From Asterella californica (lineage: Eukaryota > Streptophyta > Marchantiopsida > Marchantiales > Aytoniaceae), in NCBI GenBank assembly GCA_036924285.1, contig JAYKYS010000009.1, positions 15,252,001 through 15,316,000 on the forward strand: 64,000 nt of DNA. The letters run 5' to 3'. Numbering within the stretch: the stretch's first letter is position 1; each line of letters starts with the position of its first letter. Both the position numbers and the translations under genes were made by a program. Below, one piece after another: positions 13,196 to 24,345 of this stretch. The notes beneath the pieces are model-generated. The model ran no database searches, had not been told where the DNA came from, and worked only from the letters and a program-made list of their open reading frames with translations.

Positions 13196-13621
13196 ATGGC
13201 CAACCGCAGTCGATCAGGTCCTATGCCACAGAGAGTCTCCTCACAAGACCTCTGGAATCCTCCGCGTCTCGAAGTGCTTCTTGAGGACGTGTGGAAGTTC
13301 TCGTGGCCTAGTACAGAGGATGGCGAGAGGATCAGAAGGTGGAAATTCGTCTCTGTGGATAAGTTGCGAGTGAAGTTTCCTGAGTTTTGCACAGCTTGCG
13401 ATAAGTTTGCTGTAGAGCAGGACTTCGATGTGAAGGAGCTAATACTTTGTGCAGCACATTCGTTTGCAGAGACTGAAATGAAGCGAAAATGCTTTTCTGT
13501 TTATAAGCAACTCGCCAAAACAGTTGGTTATGTTGAGTACTGCCTTTCCAGATTATCTTCAGTCAGCGGTTCGATCACTTGGGAGTCGCCTGGAGAATCA
13601 CACATAGGTTTTGTACTATGA
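13196..13621 (+). CDS. Hypothetical protein, 141 codons, possibly first coding exon
   Basis: I do not recognise this protein. The ATG sits in a near-ideal Kozak context (CACCATGGC), downstream of a clear TATA promoter. The product is basic and globular-looking: an N-terminal MANRSRSG, a Trp-rich WNPP..VWKFSWPS stretch, then a Cys-containing helical part (FCTACDKFA, LILCAAHSF, AKTVGYVEYCLSRL). No signal peptide or membrane segment is visible. The ORF ends at 13621; a donor at ACACATAG|GTTTTG (about 13605) would let it splice into downstream sequence. It converges on the decayed Mutator-like transposase at 14.5-15.7 kb, so it might be an accessory gene of that element, a captured host fragment, or an independent gene. 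Confidence 0.45.
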   Translation: MANRSRSGPMPQRVSSQDLWNPPRLEVLLEDVWKFSWPSTEDGERIRRWKFVSVDKLRVKFPEFCTACDKFAVEQDFDVKELILCAAHSFAETEMKRKCFSVYKQLAKTVGYVEYCLSRLSSVSGSITWESPGESHIGFVL

Positions 13622-13885
13622 TTTGCAGTATTTTTGTGAGTTTGTTCCGGCAATAGTTCTGTGTGTGTTGTGTTTTTGTGGGCAATAGGCCTCCTCCTCC
13701 CTAGGACCCATTGATAGTAGGTGTCAATGGCGAGGGAGGAAGGAACTTCTGCTGGAACCGGTTCCAATTTAGGAGGTTCAACTCCTCCCAGAAGTACTCA
13801 TTTGAAAAATATTTCAATTCTTTGTATAGATTTAGACAAGTTTGAAAATCCAGGACTCGAACAGGTTTACTTCCGAGCAGATTGC
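13622..13885 (+). other. Region between the hypothetical ORF and the hairpin minisatellite
   Basis: Contains a short plus-strand ORF starting at 13721 whose last third runs into the hairpin repeats. Possibly a further exon or 3'UTR of the 13196 gene. No domain recognised. Confidence 0.3.
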
Positions 13886-13889
13886 AGTA

Positions 13890-14230
13890 ACCTCTTTTCG
13901 GTATTCAAAACCTGTTTGGGAACTTCGGTTCTTGAAACCTGTCGAAAACAAGTTTTCAATACCTGTTTGGGTAACAGGTTTACTAAACCTGTTCTCTACT
14001 AGTTTCAAGAACCTGTTTGGGTAACAGGTTTACTATACCTATTTGGGTAACAGGTTTAGTAAACCTGTTCTAGTCAGGTTTGAAGAACCTGTTCTAGTCA
14101 GGTTTGAAGAACCTGTTCTCAACAGGTTCTTCAAAACCTGATTGGGTAACAGGTTTTCAAAACCTGTTTGGGAAACATGTTTCAAGAACCTGTTCTTCAA
14201 TGTTTCGAAATCCAGTTCGGAAACTGGTTT
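13890..14230. repeat. Minisatellite of hairpin-forming units
   Basis: The octamers AACCTGTT and AACAGGTT alternate through about 340 bp, often as a perfect inverted repeat around a TGGGT loop, and otherwise joined by CTAGTCAGGTTTGAAG or TACTAAACC linkers. I count well over a dozen ACCTGTT/AACAGGT arms. Edges are degenerate. Confidence 0.9.
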
Positions 14231-14536
14231 AGACAGTCGGAAGGAAGCCTCGAGCGGGTAGAGGAAAGAAAATAATTTGAAAAAATACTCAAAACATACT
14301 CAAAAACCATACAGCCATTCTTTAAAAATACTCCAAAAATATTCCAAAAACAAAAGAGATTTATTAAAAACCAGAATGGATAACTTTGCAGTTTCAAAAA
14401 TAGAAGATAATCACGTATGACCAATGACTTCTCCTCGTTTCATATCTGCCTGCACGTTCCAAACATAATCTCAAGGTTAGAAATATTTTATGACAAATTA
14501 TCTGAGGAGGATTACTCTGAGACTAAAGACTAAGAA
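14231..14536. other. Low-complexity A/T-rich spacer
   Basis: CAAAAAATACTC-like repeats at 14275-14350; no gene. Possibly the 3' part of the decayed Mutator-like unit. Confidence 0.4.
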
Positions 14537-15716
14537 TAACTTACTTGTCAAGTTGATGAACGGACACCGAACAGTCTTTCTCTTAGTGCGGTCTTCCACA
14601 CGGTAGTCCGAGGTGGTAACACCCGAGTTGTGGATGTTCTATGTCATACCGATGTGTGTTGTGGTCGACGCTCATAAATCTTGATGGGCTCTCGAACTAT
14701 GTTCTCATTCCAATCCATGGCGCATGCAGCAAGTCGCGTCTCATGAGTTTTTTGGAATTGAATCCTCTTAGTAGCAAACTTGCATATTACAGAGTTGAAA
14801 GTCTCAGACATGTAGTTCTCTCGCGCTCGTGTGTAGAACCGCATCTTAGCAGGCGTTATGGCCCGTTGAAGAAAAGCCATCATGGCAATATGCGTCGGAG
14901 AATCTACAGTAGAACAATTAGTATTTAGCGCAAACATCATATATCTATTTATGAAAACGAGTTATCATTTCAAAGAGAAGTAAACTTACTCTTCTCGTAG
15001 TACTTGTCAAGTGCTGGCCGGTTCAAGTCGTAATCATCGCAGCAAGGTCTTTGTGTTCTTGTCATCCGTTGTAAGATGAGACAAGATATATGGTCCCCTG
15101 TCCAATGGTCTGCTGCATTCCTAATGTCCAAACACAAGGTAGAGCAATTCTCCTCCTCTTGAGCATAACGACCATCAGGACCAACAGTTCTCCGTGCATT
15201 CAATTGACAACAGGTGTAAATCCAGCCCTTCAGCTTGTCAGCAATACCGTGCTCAGATAGCTCCGGGTACATCAAACGTCGAGATCGCATCGAGCCTCCC
15301 TCCTCTAGATGCCTAAGTTGTGCCACTCGCTGAACTAACACCGGCTTGTTACCAACTATCGGAGCTCCTTGAAGACGAAGCCAAGCCACCAAATGGCGCT
15401 TGGTCAAGAGCTCCAAGTAAGCAACCACTTCGACGTCTTCCACACCGCCAGGGGGTCACTTTTTGGTCTGTAGGTCCACCAAAAATTTCTTCACCACGTT
15501 CTTACACTTGTGCCATAAATCCTTTTGAGACACAATCCCGTGACGAAGCAATATGACATCCACAGAGGATTTATCGTCGTGTACTACCTCATCGGACACA
15601 ATGTCACGAGCGATCAACCGTTGAATACCGATCTCAAACGCACGATCCTCTATAAGCCACGAGTTGTTGCCGGTCTCAACGCGTGTCATGTATAAGCTTT
15701 GAACTAACTGAAAATT
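14537..15716 (-). pseudogene. Decayed Mutator-like transposase with a SAP-type motif
   Basis: Minus-strand reading from about 15716 (after a TTTTCAG acceptor) gives one frame down to 14990, then an 86-nt intron (14904-14989, GTAAGT..TGTAG) and a second exon to about 14537. Recognisable parts in order: WLIEDRAFEIGIQRL; VVHDDKSSVD and GIVSQKDLWHKCKN; a SAP-like helix-turn-helix (LLTKRHLVAWLRLQGAPIVG); ELSEHGIADKLKGWIYTCC; and the ARENYMSETFNSVICKFATK block near the end. The order DKSSVD, WHKCKN, ADK, RENYxSETFNS parallels Mutator-like (MULE) transposases. In-frame TGA codons at 15456-15458, about 14644 and about 14540 are each explained by CGA to TGA. The N-terminal part is missing or lies in unrecognised exons. 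It is convergent with the unit at 12.2-13.6 kb. Confidence 0.6.
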
Positions 15717-16269
15717 TTAATTGTATCTTTCGTTTCAATTGTCTTGATTTTGGTTTAACTTGAAGTTTGAAAACATGAAAACTATTTTCTTGGGGTGTTT
15801 TCCTAAGTAGAATTTTTAGAGTAATCTAACTTCAATTTCTCTATTATAATACAAAATATTTATGATAAATCAAATTTTATTACTATAATCACAATAGTAA
15901 TCAATCTCGATTACTATACGCACATAGTAACGGAAGATAATAATCAAAATCAATTACTATTTATTTATATCAGTATATCAATTCCAGATAACTTACAAGC
16001 TACTCGGTCCAAAGAGTTGTAGACCACAGAGTTCATGAGTTAATCTCAAATATTTATAGTCAATGAAGTTTATAGAAAGTCATTGTGACTGTCCATGAAA
16101 TTCATGAAAGCTTTCAATCACAAATTTGGTCAAAATAGAATAGATGTAGAATATGAAAGTCGAGGGCTTCTCCACTCCAAAGGAGTGCAAGTCATGAAAC
16201 TCTTGACAGCTTTCAATAGAAAACCTGTGTTCAATGGACTCCTCTAGATAATGCGTATAGATAATAAAG

Positions 16270-16440
16270 TTGATGAATAATATGCATGCTCGATTAACTT
16301 CTGGGGAATTTTTGCTCATTTAATGATACCAAAAAGTGTATAGATATTAAAAAATATTCATATATATGTATAAATATTAACGGTTAGTCTTGGAAATGCA
16401 GGAAGACTAGGATATAAACCATAAGGTATGAGTAGACTAA
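16270..16440 (+). repeat. Dispersed repeat family, copy 1
   Basis: Begins AATATGCATGCTCGATTAAC, followed by GGGGAATTTTTGCTCATTTA, an AT-rich centre and a CTTGGAAAT-type end. Closely similar copies lie at 37240-37460 (inverted) and 52060-52290. Confidence 0.6.
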
Positions 16441-18300
16441 AGGTACAAGTCTGAGAATATGTAACTATTTCTTTACCTACAGCTAACTGTGACGTATCAA
16501 TTTTCCGAACCTAGATGTCACTTGTTAATGGAGATCGATGGTGTCATATAAAACAAACCACGGAAATATACCAAAAGAAAGAACGCAGAAATGATTTATG
16601 TTCTCATACTATATTTCTGTTTGATTATGGTTTTTCTCTCTTTAAATCGCAAGTATCACTATTCAGAGAGCTTTTGGTCTCTCGGAGTCCCTTCTGTAAT
16701 GCCCACTATGATCGTTTCTTGATTCAAAATGGTTGTTATCTTTACTCAATTGCTGGTTAATGAAACTTGACAAGTTAGCATTCAATTCAAAGCTACTAAA
16801 AAACGTTATATTCTGAGCTTTACTCTAAGATGATCTACTTACTAAGAGTGAAAGAAAAAGAATATTTTATTTCCTCCTTTTATATGGCTACTTGTGGTTT
16901 AATAATAACGAGTTATGCATTTTTCGAGTCCGAGATTTCTTTCAGTGCACGAAGCAGATATGAGAGTTATATATACAAATGAATAAGGTTAAGAAACGAT
17001 TCATGGGGTTTGTAGAAATTTAGACCATTATCGAAATTTGAAGTTGGGGAGAGTGAACAGTGAGAATTTGATTTACATAATTAAGGATTTCTAAGTGGTT
17101 TAGAGTTTCACACTTTCACGAAGATTTAAAGTTACGATTTATCTTTAGACAACTCTCACAGTTTCTTTGCACAGTTCTCTGTAATATATCTCGGAGAAGT
17201 CTTTTCTAGGGTTTCACTTTCATACTTAGAGTAAGACTTAGTTATTTAATAGAAGAAGACAAAGACCAACAATGCAAACCAATGATCCATGAGCGGTAGT
17301 CCGAGTATGATGACATTGAGATTAGGTAAAGGACCTCTATCCAAGACAAGTTGCATACTATCTTGGAAGTAGGTGCTCAAGAAACGTCAAACACTAAGCC
17401 GTGAGAGACATCGATAAAAAAATGAGAAATATCCTCATTATTTTGAGCAGAGACCAAGCAAACATATGAGGAGCCAATAAAGAGTTGAGCTCGAGTCTCC
17501 GTAAAGAAGGAATATTGAACAATGCAACACATAAAAACCAAGTCACGAAGATGATAGACAGATGAAGCAAGAGAGCTCCAGAACTTGAGCCAGTAGTCAT
17601 TCGTCTAGTCTAGGACCCATCTAGAGTTAGAGTTAAGCCGAGTGAATAAGCGTGGGGGGCGAAGACTGGAGAGGTAAGTTCTAAGTTCTATGTAAGATCT
17701 ATACGATCTATTTACTTGATTAGCAAACATGTTCTAAGTTCTATGTAAGATCTATGCTGTCCATTTACTTGAGTAGCAAACATACAAGAGGCAAGTCTAA
17801 TCACAAAAAGCTTACCACAAAAGTGACAAGTCAACTATTTCCATCTAGACCCGTTGTTGGAGAAGATGCATACCTTCACAAACAAGATTAATTTGTATTT
17901 ATGAAAAACACACTCTTAATATTACAAACAATCAAAGAAACAAAAACACTCTCGAACAACTTTGTACTTTCACTAAAAGATTTACAAACAGTCACAATGT
18001 TATACATGCTTCAGAGCAAAATTCTTGCACAAGTGCTAAAATATAACATAATTATAGATATTGATTTGAGTAATATCAAGTATGTTTATGAGAGGATTCT
18101 TTTTCGGTTTTCATCTTCTGAAAGACTTATGAAATCTCTATTAAGCTTTTTATTTAGTATAAATGTTAGTTAAATAAAACTTTTGATCATTTGTTATTTC
18201 TCACATTAACTTCTTTTATGATAAGCAAAACTGACGTCATACCAGTCCACAAATCCTTATGCATGCAAACCTCAAGTTAACTAGATACTCCAATTAGAGA
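16441..18300. other. No recognisable gene
   Basis: AT-rich DNA with a tandem duplication (listed separately). ORFs here are short and featureless. A weak 98-bp direct repeat (ATGAAA.TC.TGA.AGCTTTC) lies just upstream at about 16096 and 16194. Confidence 0.5.
17673..17790. repeat. Tandem duplication, unit about 58 bp
   Basis: The phrase TTCTAAGTTCTATGTAAGAT, then CTAT..., TTACTTGA, TAGCAAACAT, occurs twice back to back with a few substitutions. Confidence 0.85.
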
Positions 18301-18620
18301 ATGTCTAATGCTTCAACTCCTCATATTCCATTGCCTTTAAATCCACCAACAACATAACCTCACCTCTTTCACCCAACATAAGCTAATGAATCACACAATG
18401 AGTTGACCCCAAGCTAATGCTTTAATAATCTAGACAGAAGTGTACAACCTAGACACCCTTTTGACATTGACTTCTTATGTTTTCTACCACTAACAACCCA
18501 TACTATATAGCTCGAGGACCTAACAAATCTGAAAATGTGAAGGTGATGCGCACATGTTACACCATCTTACACTCCTCAAAACATACTAACCATGAGGCTC
18601 GAAACTAAACAAGTAGGTTG
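18301..18620 (+). pseudogene. Decayed plus-strand ORF of unknown origin
   Basis: One plus-strand frame starting at ATG 18301 reads as a protein (MSNASTPHIPLPLNPP...) interrupted by TAA, TAG and TGA codons. Each is one C-to-T change from CAA, CAG or CGA. Without those changes the frame would be open for about 105 codons. I do not recognise the family; the pattern resembles the other methylation-decayed elements here. Confidence 0.35.
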
Positions 18621-19867
18621 AATTATGGAAATGGTAATTTATCCCTAATCGGTTTATTCACTATAATGAGACTAGATTACATTTCTGGGATATTTGAGAA
18701 ACACTTTATATAGGACAATGTTCTGTGAAAGCGAGACATTTCGATGACAAAAGTGAAACTTTCAAGGACAATTTTGACATTTTAATTTATTCAATTTAAC
18801 CTGACTTCTTGAAATAAAATCATAAACTCAATGATAACGAAATAAGCCAAATGAGCACGATTGTAGAAAAAACCATAATGATATATTTAAGACTCTAATT
18901 TGAATAACCATACAAGACCAAACATGATTCCAATAATTCATAATCTATGTTGCAAATATTAAACTCGAGGAAAAACATCATAGTGAAAATTTATTAAAAA
19001 ATGATACCTTTAATCATATGCGATATTTTTAAATTTTATCAATGAGTTTTGCACTAGTATTGAACTAGTTTTGAACTAAAACTAAAACTGTAATAGTGCC
19101 ATCTATTCTTGCATCATCTCAAATGTGGCACGAACTACCTCTCTAGCTTTAAGAGGTATTACAATCTTCTTTGGCAGTTTGTCTTTTGAACGAATCTTCC
19201 AATAGAAAATTATAGCACTTGTGTAGAGTTCACTTTTTCAATTTTTTGCAGAAGATGCTTGAAATGTTAGAAGTTCATAGAAGAAATAATGAAAATAGAA
19301 GAAGAATAGATTAGTTTAAGTGAAGAAGAGTAATTGTGAAGAGAAGAACCTTCTTAAGAAGAGTCTTCGGAAGAAGACCTGGAAAATATCTGGAAATAGA
19401 AGATACAAAGAAAGAAGACTTCTTAAGAATGCATTCCTTGAGTATAATCTCTTCACGAATGGTCAATGGGATTCATAGCAAAGTTGTATGAAGTCTAAGT
19501 AGGATAGAACAAACTATCTACTCCAAGAGAGACAGGAACTACAAGCGGCGAAGACGAAGACGGTCTGCGCATATCCTTGTCAGGCCTGTAGCGAGGAATG
19601 AGTGGTGACTTCGACACGTGTGAGAAATTCGAACCTAACTATATACTTAGAAAATCAGCTCATTATCCAAATCCACTTTAGCACGTAGTGATTTTTCATT
19701 TCCAAAGAGAGTTAAGACGGAGATAGTGAATCTGAGCGAAGACTCACATTTAGACGAAGGCTAACCTGAGCAAAGACTCGCATTTAAGCGAAGGCTAACT
19801 TGAGCGAAGATTAGCGCTTTAGGTGAAGTTCATCCCACAGCCCATTCAACCATCTTCGTAGAGTGCG
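18621..19867. other. No recognisable gene
   Basis: AT-rich, with GAAGAAGA-rich purine tracts at 19280-19400 and a GCGAAGACTCACATTTAGACGAAGGC-like repeat (split by substitutions) around 19736-19820, where AGCGAAGNCT and CGAAGGCTAAC words recur about three times. Confidence 0.45.
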
Positions 19868-20395
19868 ATGTCAGTTACCTTGAAGTTACCAAGGATTCGA
19901 GTCTTTGAGTTAGACCAGGAGGAACTTCGGCAGCTTCGGCTGAATCTGAAGGAGTTAGGTTTAAGCTTCCTGACATGGGGAGGTTGGACCCGAGTGTCTG
20001 GCAAATTTATCAGCCAGATACGAATGTGCGAAGATCATGCGACCGAAGAGAGATATGCGCAGCTCGGAAACTAGACAGTTGAGAATTGGGAGAAGGTCTT
20101 GCTCGACGAGGCGAGTGAGAAAGAAGACTTGCTCTTTGACCATGCGTCGATGAAGAGCCTGGTGAAGGAGGACCAAGATTACGGAGAGCTCTTCGTCCAC
20201 CCAGTCCACCAACGAATGACTACAAGTTAATCGATTACAGTTATCCGGAGAAGAGGAAGATCACCGAAGCGGTAATGCTGATCCTGAGTCCGAGACGGAC
20301 GACCTATCTGTCAGTATGGAAGGTCTGCTTCTTCGAGAATCTATTCGCCAAGAAGCGAGAACTCGCATCAAACACATGACTCCGTCGTTGAAGTC
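19868..20395 (+). pseudogene. Decayed plus-strand ORF, unknown
   Basis: From ATG 19868 the plus strand encodes a charged protein (FELDQEELRQLRLNLKELGL...) interrupted only by TAG at 20072-20074, consistent with CAG to TAG. It then reads on (VENWEKVLLDEASEKEDLL...DQDYGELFVHPVHQ) until a frameshift near 20210, after which DYKLIDYSYPEKRKITEAV and SETDDLSVSMEGLLLRESIR are readable to about 20395. No family recognised. It abuts a minus-strand Ty3/Gypsy fragment, so it may belong to a different nested element. Confidence 0.35.
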
Positions 20396-21055
20396 CATTT
20401 GTTTATTTTTGATCAAATTCACTGCAAAGTCATCAATTTTTTGTGTTTTTCGGATCAGCCTCACTCCCAACTTCCGTCTTTTAACTTTGATGTTTCGTCT
20501 AAATTCCACTTCAAACTTATCCAAGAAAGTGCTTCTCAAAACCGCATGGATGTCATCCATCTCGCACACCATGAAGTTCTTTGTGAACTCCAACTTCCCA
20601 CACGCAAATCAGACGTCCAAGGCCACTTTAGAAGTTTTAGTACGTCTTGTCCTTGACAAAGCACAATTGGATAGGCTTGTCTGTCTTGGAGGTAGACAAG
20701 CTCAACTTCTTCACCAACTCCAGACTTATGAAGGAGTGAAACACTCTTGTGTCCACAAAGAAGGTAACATCAAGGTTAGCAACTTTGGCTTATAGAAACA
20801 TCAATCATGGAGTCTTCTTCGTGGTTTATAAGATCACAATCATATGGTCCTCCAACAAGTCCTTTGCAACAAATGCATTCATGCTATAGTTACTAACCTT
20901 AAGCTTCATGTATGCCTTAGCAATATGACCCACCTCGTCACAATGGTTGCAAGTAAACTTGGAACCATTGCTCTTATGAGGTGTTTGTCTTTTTGGTTTT
21001 GACCCGATTTACTATCACTTTGCTGCCGGGGCAGAAGAATCATTCTGACGTCGTA
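20395..21055 (-). pseudogene. Ty3/Gypsy gag C-terminus, zinc knuckle and protease remnant
   Basis: The minus strand reads a basic linker, then a CCHC-like knuckle (CNHCDEVGHIAKAY, last Cys changed to Tyr), then a retroviral-type aspartic protease region (FFVDTRVFHSFISLELVKKL, in which the usual DTGA/DSGA has become DTRV), continuing through KLEFTKNFMVCEMDDIHAVL to about 20395. Three consecutive stops before the knuckle (TGA TAG TAA) are what CGA CAG CAA would become by C to T. The catalytic loop and the knuckle are both damaged, so this is a dead element. Confidence 0.65.
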
Positions 21056-23459
21056 GAGTGTGAATTTTTGTCTGAGAATACACTAGGTATCTGACTATAG
21101 AGAAATACGACAAGACCCTGGATCAACTCGATAAAATCTTTGTGCTCTCACTACCCAATAGATGACTTTGTCTCGACTCTAGTATCTATTTGTCTCGGTT
21201 TCTATCGATCTAACTTCACATGAAGTGTAACACACGTGCACCACACAATACAACTGGGCGTTCAATCATGCTCTAAGTACAACAAGATTCGTACATGATA
21301 AACAAATGCTTGAGTTCACAAAAGCACCTTCAAACAATCTCTTAGGTCGGCTTGTGCACTAACAGTACTCTCTTCACTGTTTTTCCACGATAAATTACTT
21401 AAAAAGCACAATTTGATCTTCTATAGTCCACTGATAAGACTCCATTCAAGATGAAATTTATAGTAGTTCCAGCGACATAGATAATATCTTGATTGGATCA
21501 AGGCAACTCCAACCACAATCGATGGAAAATGATAATTTCTAACACTTATAACTCGAAAAGTCTCATCTTCATCTTGATCTTCATGTTTGATCTAGGTTTC
21601 GAGTGATCAAACATATTTCAAGTTTGTCTTCTGGAGCTTCTAACAAGATAAGGCATGCACGTAGCAAACAACCATTGAGTTCAAGGTATGTTGCCGAGGA
21701 CAACGGTATCTTGTAGCTCGAGATCCTCGATCAGCAACTTTGACATAGTGTAACGCCTTCTCTAATTATGATCTTTGCGCAAAATAAACAATACATCTCC
21801 CTTGACTCACTTGTAACACCTCCATGAAATTTCACCTCCAAACCCCAAGCTCGTTTGTTCAAGATCAACCAAGAGATGTAAATGAAATCACTCTTCTTCT
21901 TCAAAACTAGTCACTTTGTAATCTGAACTTCGGCAACATATGCTTTCAACTCGAACTTCCAACTGGGCTCAAACCTCACAAGAAATTTTCTCTGACCTCC
22001 CACTACTACACTATGCAATTTCAGCTTCAGATCCAAAAAACAATTGCTTGAAATGGACCAAGTTTGTCTGTGCTAACTTATGAGCTTTATAGACCAAAGA
22101 AGTCAAAATCCACGACCATGACACCTTCTCTTAACCAAATGAGCTAAAATTTTACAAGTAGTAAGCTGATAAGACACATTCCGATCCTTATAATTTTCAC
22201 TCAGAGATTCGACTCCATGCTCATGAACAACTCAACTCTTGAATCCAAGCAAAATGGAGGACTAATTTACATTAGTGTAACCAACATGATGTTAAGTATC
22301 CAACCCCTTGACAATATCAAAAGATCATCTCTCAAACTCTCGAAGAACTCAAAAACGTGACTCGAGATATGATTCTACCCCCTAATTTTGGACAATCATA
22401 ACTCCACTCTTTGAACTCCAAATCAATAGATCTTCCCCCCAGATTGTAGCTCAGCTCGAGAGCTTTCCAATGAGACCTCATCATTTGCGAATGACTTGAA
22501 GGAGGATCTCTAAATCTCCAAAACTGTCCATGGAACTTGGATGAACTTGATTGATAAAAAATGGATCAATGAGCAAGAAGATTGGAGACCACTTTATCTC
22601 CTATTTGGCAATATAGATCGAGTTGTAACTCTAAAACACTCCCACACCCTCAAGAGTTTGAACCAAAATACTTTGGACCTCAAACTAACACAAGATAATC
22701 ACACTCACGAGACAATAGAGATAATAATGACATGAAAATACACAAGATTTAGTACAAAGTCCAGATAATGATCTTGAATCTAACTATGATGAAAGATAAG
22801 ACAAAAGAAAATGAGGAAGTCATCACTTGATTGTAGTTCTCCTCGCCAAAATTCCTCATAATCCACGCATGATGATTCATCTTCTGTCGACAGTGACATC
22901 CGATATCAACCAAGACGTTGAAAAGAACGTTGGCTGAAAAGTTCAGGTCTATTTATCCATCAAAGTAAGATGTACACAGTCATGTCTCAATTCTCGTGAC
23001 GATTGACAAGATCATCAGAGTAGACAAGTCCATCATTCTCCTCATGAACTTTTCATCAAAGTAGGCAATGAAAGTGATCATGATGGATGTAGTGAAGCTT
23101 AATATGGAACGGATTTGGGAATAGAAGATCTGGAACTCGGATCAATTCTCTAGCCATGAGTACAACTCTTACAACTCCTCACTCTTCATGTAAGACGCTA
23201 AAATATATTCGTGAAACACCATGCAAGGATGAATACTCTCACAAACCTCAGACCCTCTATCTTATACTCAAATTTGACGACAAGAGTCACTCACGAGATC
23301 ATCCACGAATCAATGAGCTGGCACATCTCAGTATCGTACGATCTCATATCCGAGATAACTGTGAACGTGGCACCTAATGTGCCATAAGACAAGTTACACT
23401 AAACTGTTAAATCAACACAATACAAGGTCTATGCTAAATTCACATGTGAGCCGTGTCAC
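21056..23459. other. Unidentified sequence splitting a decayed gag
   Basis: About 2.4 kb with no recognisable gene, lying between a gag N-terminal piece (23.5-23.8 kb) and the gag C-terminal/protease piece (20.4-21.05 kb), both minus strand. GTGTGAATTTTTG near 21059 and its approximate complement near 23440 (AAATTCACATG) might be the ends of a nested insertion; this is weak. A 73-codon ORF at 23156-23377 is unrecognised. Confidence 0.35.
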
Positions 23460-23499
23460 AACACAACATCGATCTTTCTCATACCCATCTCATTGTTGT

Positions 23500-23830
23500 T
23501 TGAAGTCCTTGTTCTTCTTATGAACTATTTCCATGCTGCACGATTCAAAGGACTTTTGTTGCTACACTTCATCGTCCTCAATCCACTACGTTAGTTCCAA
23601 AAGTTTGGCACTTGTCTCAAGTAGCTTCAACATCCGGAAGAGAATCTTCTCCTTGTTCGACTTGAGTCTCCAATAAATATGCATATCTTGGTCTCCTCTA
23701 TCCACTTGGTGAATGAATCCTGTAACTGCCGCTGTCACCTTGTCAGACTCCTTAGGTTGTTGCGCCTTAAAATATAGGTCTAACTCAGTTAAGAAATCTT
23801 TAACCTTGCGAGCTCATCATGTGTAGAGTT
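23500..23830 (-). pseudogene. Ty3/Gypsy gag N-terminal remnant
   Basis: The minus strand reads VKDFLTELDLYFKAQQPKES, DKVTAAVTGF, then DQDMHIYWRLK, a typical retrotransposon gag capsid start, and continues to QQKSFESCSMEIVHKK. In-frame TAG and TAA codons fit C-to-T changes of CAG and CAA. It probably belongs to the same element as the zinc knuckle and protease at 20.4-21.05 kb. Confidence 0.55.
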
Positions 23831-23883
23831 GTACCTCCTTGTCTCCCTAGAGATGTCTGCAATTGGAATGGTGTAGTGTCACA

Positions 23884-24345
23884 AGATTGCTCCTTTTGCC
23901 CATTTAGTATACAAGATATCGTTCCCACAGAGGATTTGCACAAGTATCGCTGCTCTAAGTTCTAAGATATGTTCAAACACACAAGTACACGGGTTTTATC
24001 TAGAAACCCCGTCTTCTCACAAAACCACACGACTTCCAGACCCCTCATGAGGTGCCTTGGATCTAAACAAACAACTACCACCTAAACTATCACACAGATA
24101 TGTACTGGGAAGCTCGGGAAGATGTTTTCTGCTTCCAGATCACGACTTCTAGTCTTCTCGAAGCAATTCTCGGCTTCTAGGGTTCAACTTGGCTTCTCAC
24201 ACCTCCAGAAGACTGCTCCTGCTTCATAACCATCAAATTATCAATGTCTATCACACATTGCTCTTCCACTTTCCAACGGGGTTAGATCAATCACAGGGTG
24301 TAAGCCCCCTGTAGCCTTCCCATGCTTTTGCCTACGGAAACTGTG
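23884..24345 (-). repeat. Left arm of long inverted repeat (pairs with 29846-30318)
   Basis: Begins CTCCTTTTGCCCATTTAGTA and matches the reverse complement of 30318-29846 over most of its length (roughly 80-85% by eye), including ATATCGTTCCCACAGAGGAT, CCCGTCTTCTCACAAAACCA and CCTTCCCATGCTT. Confidence 0.9.

Noticed and set aside
13890..14230. CRISPR-like array of regular palindromic repeats
   Set aside because: The DNA is eukaryotic, the units are irregular with no unique spacers, and there are no cas genes. It is a minisatellite.
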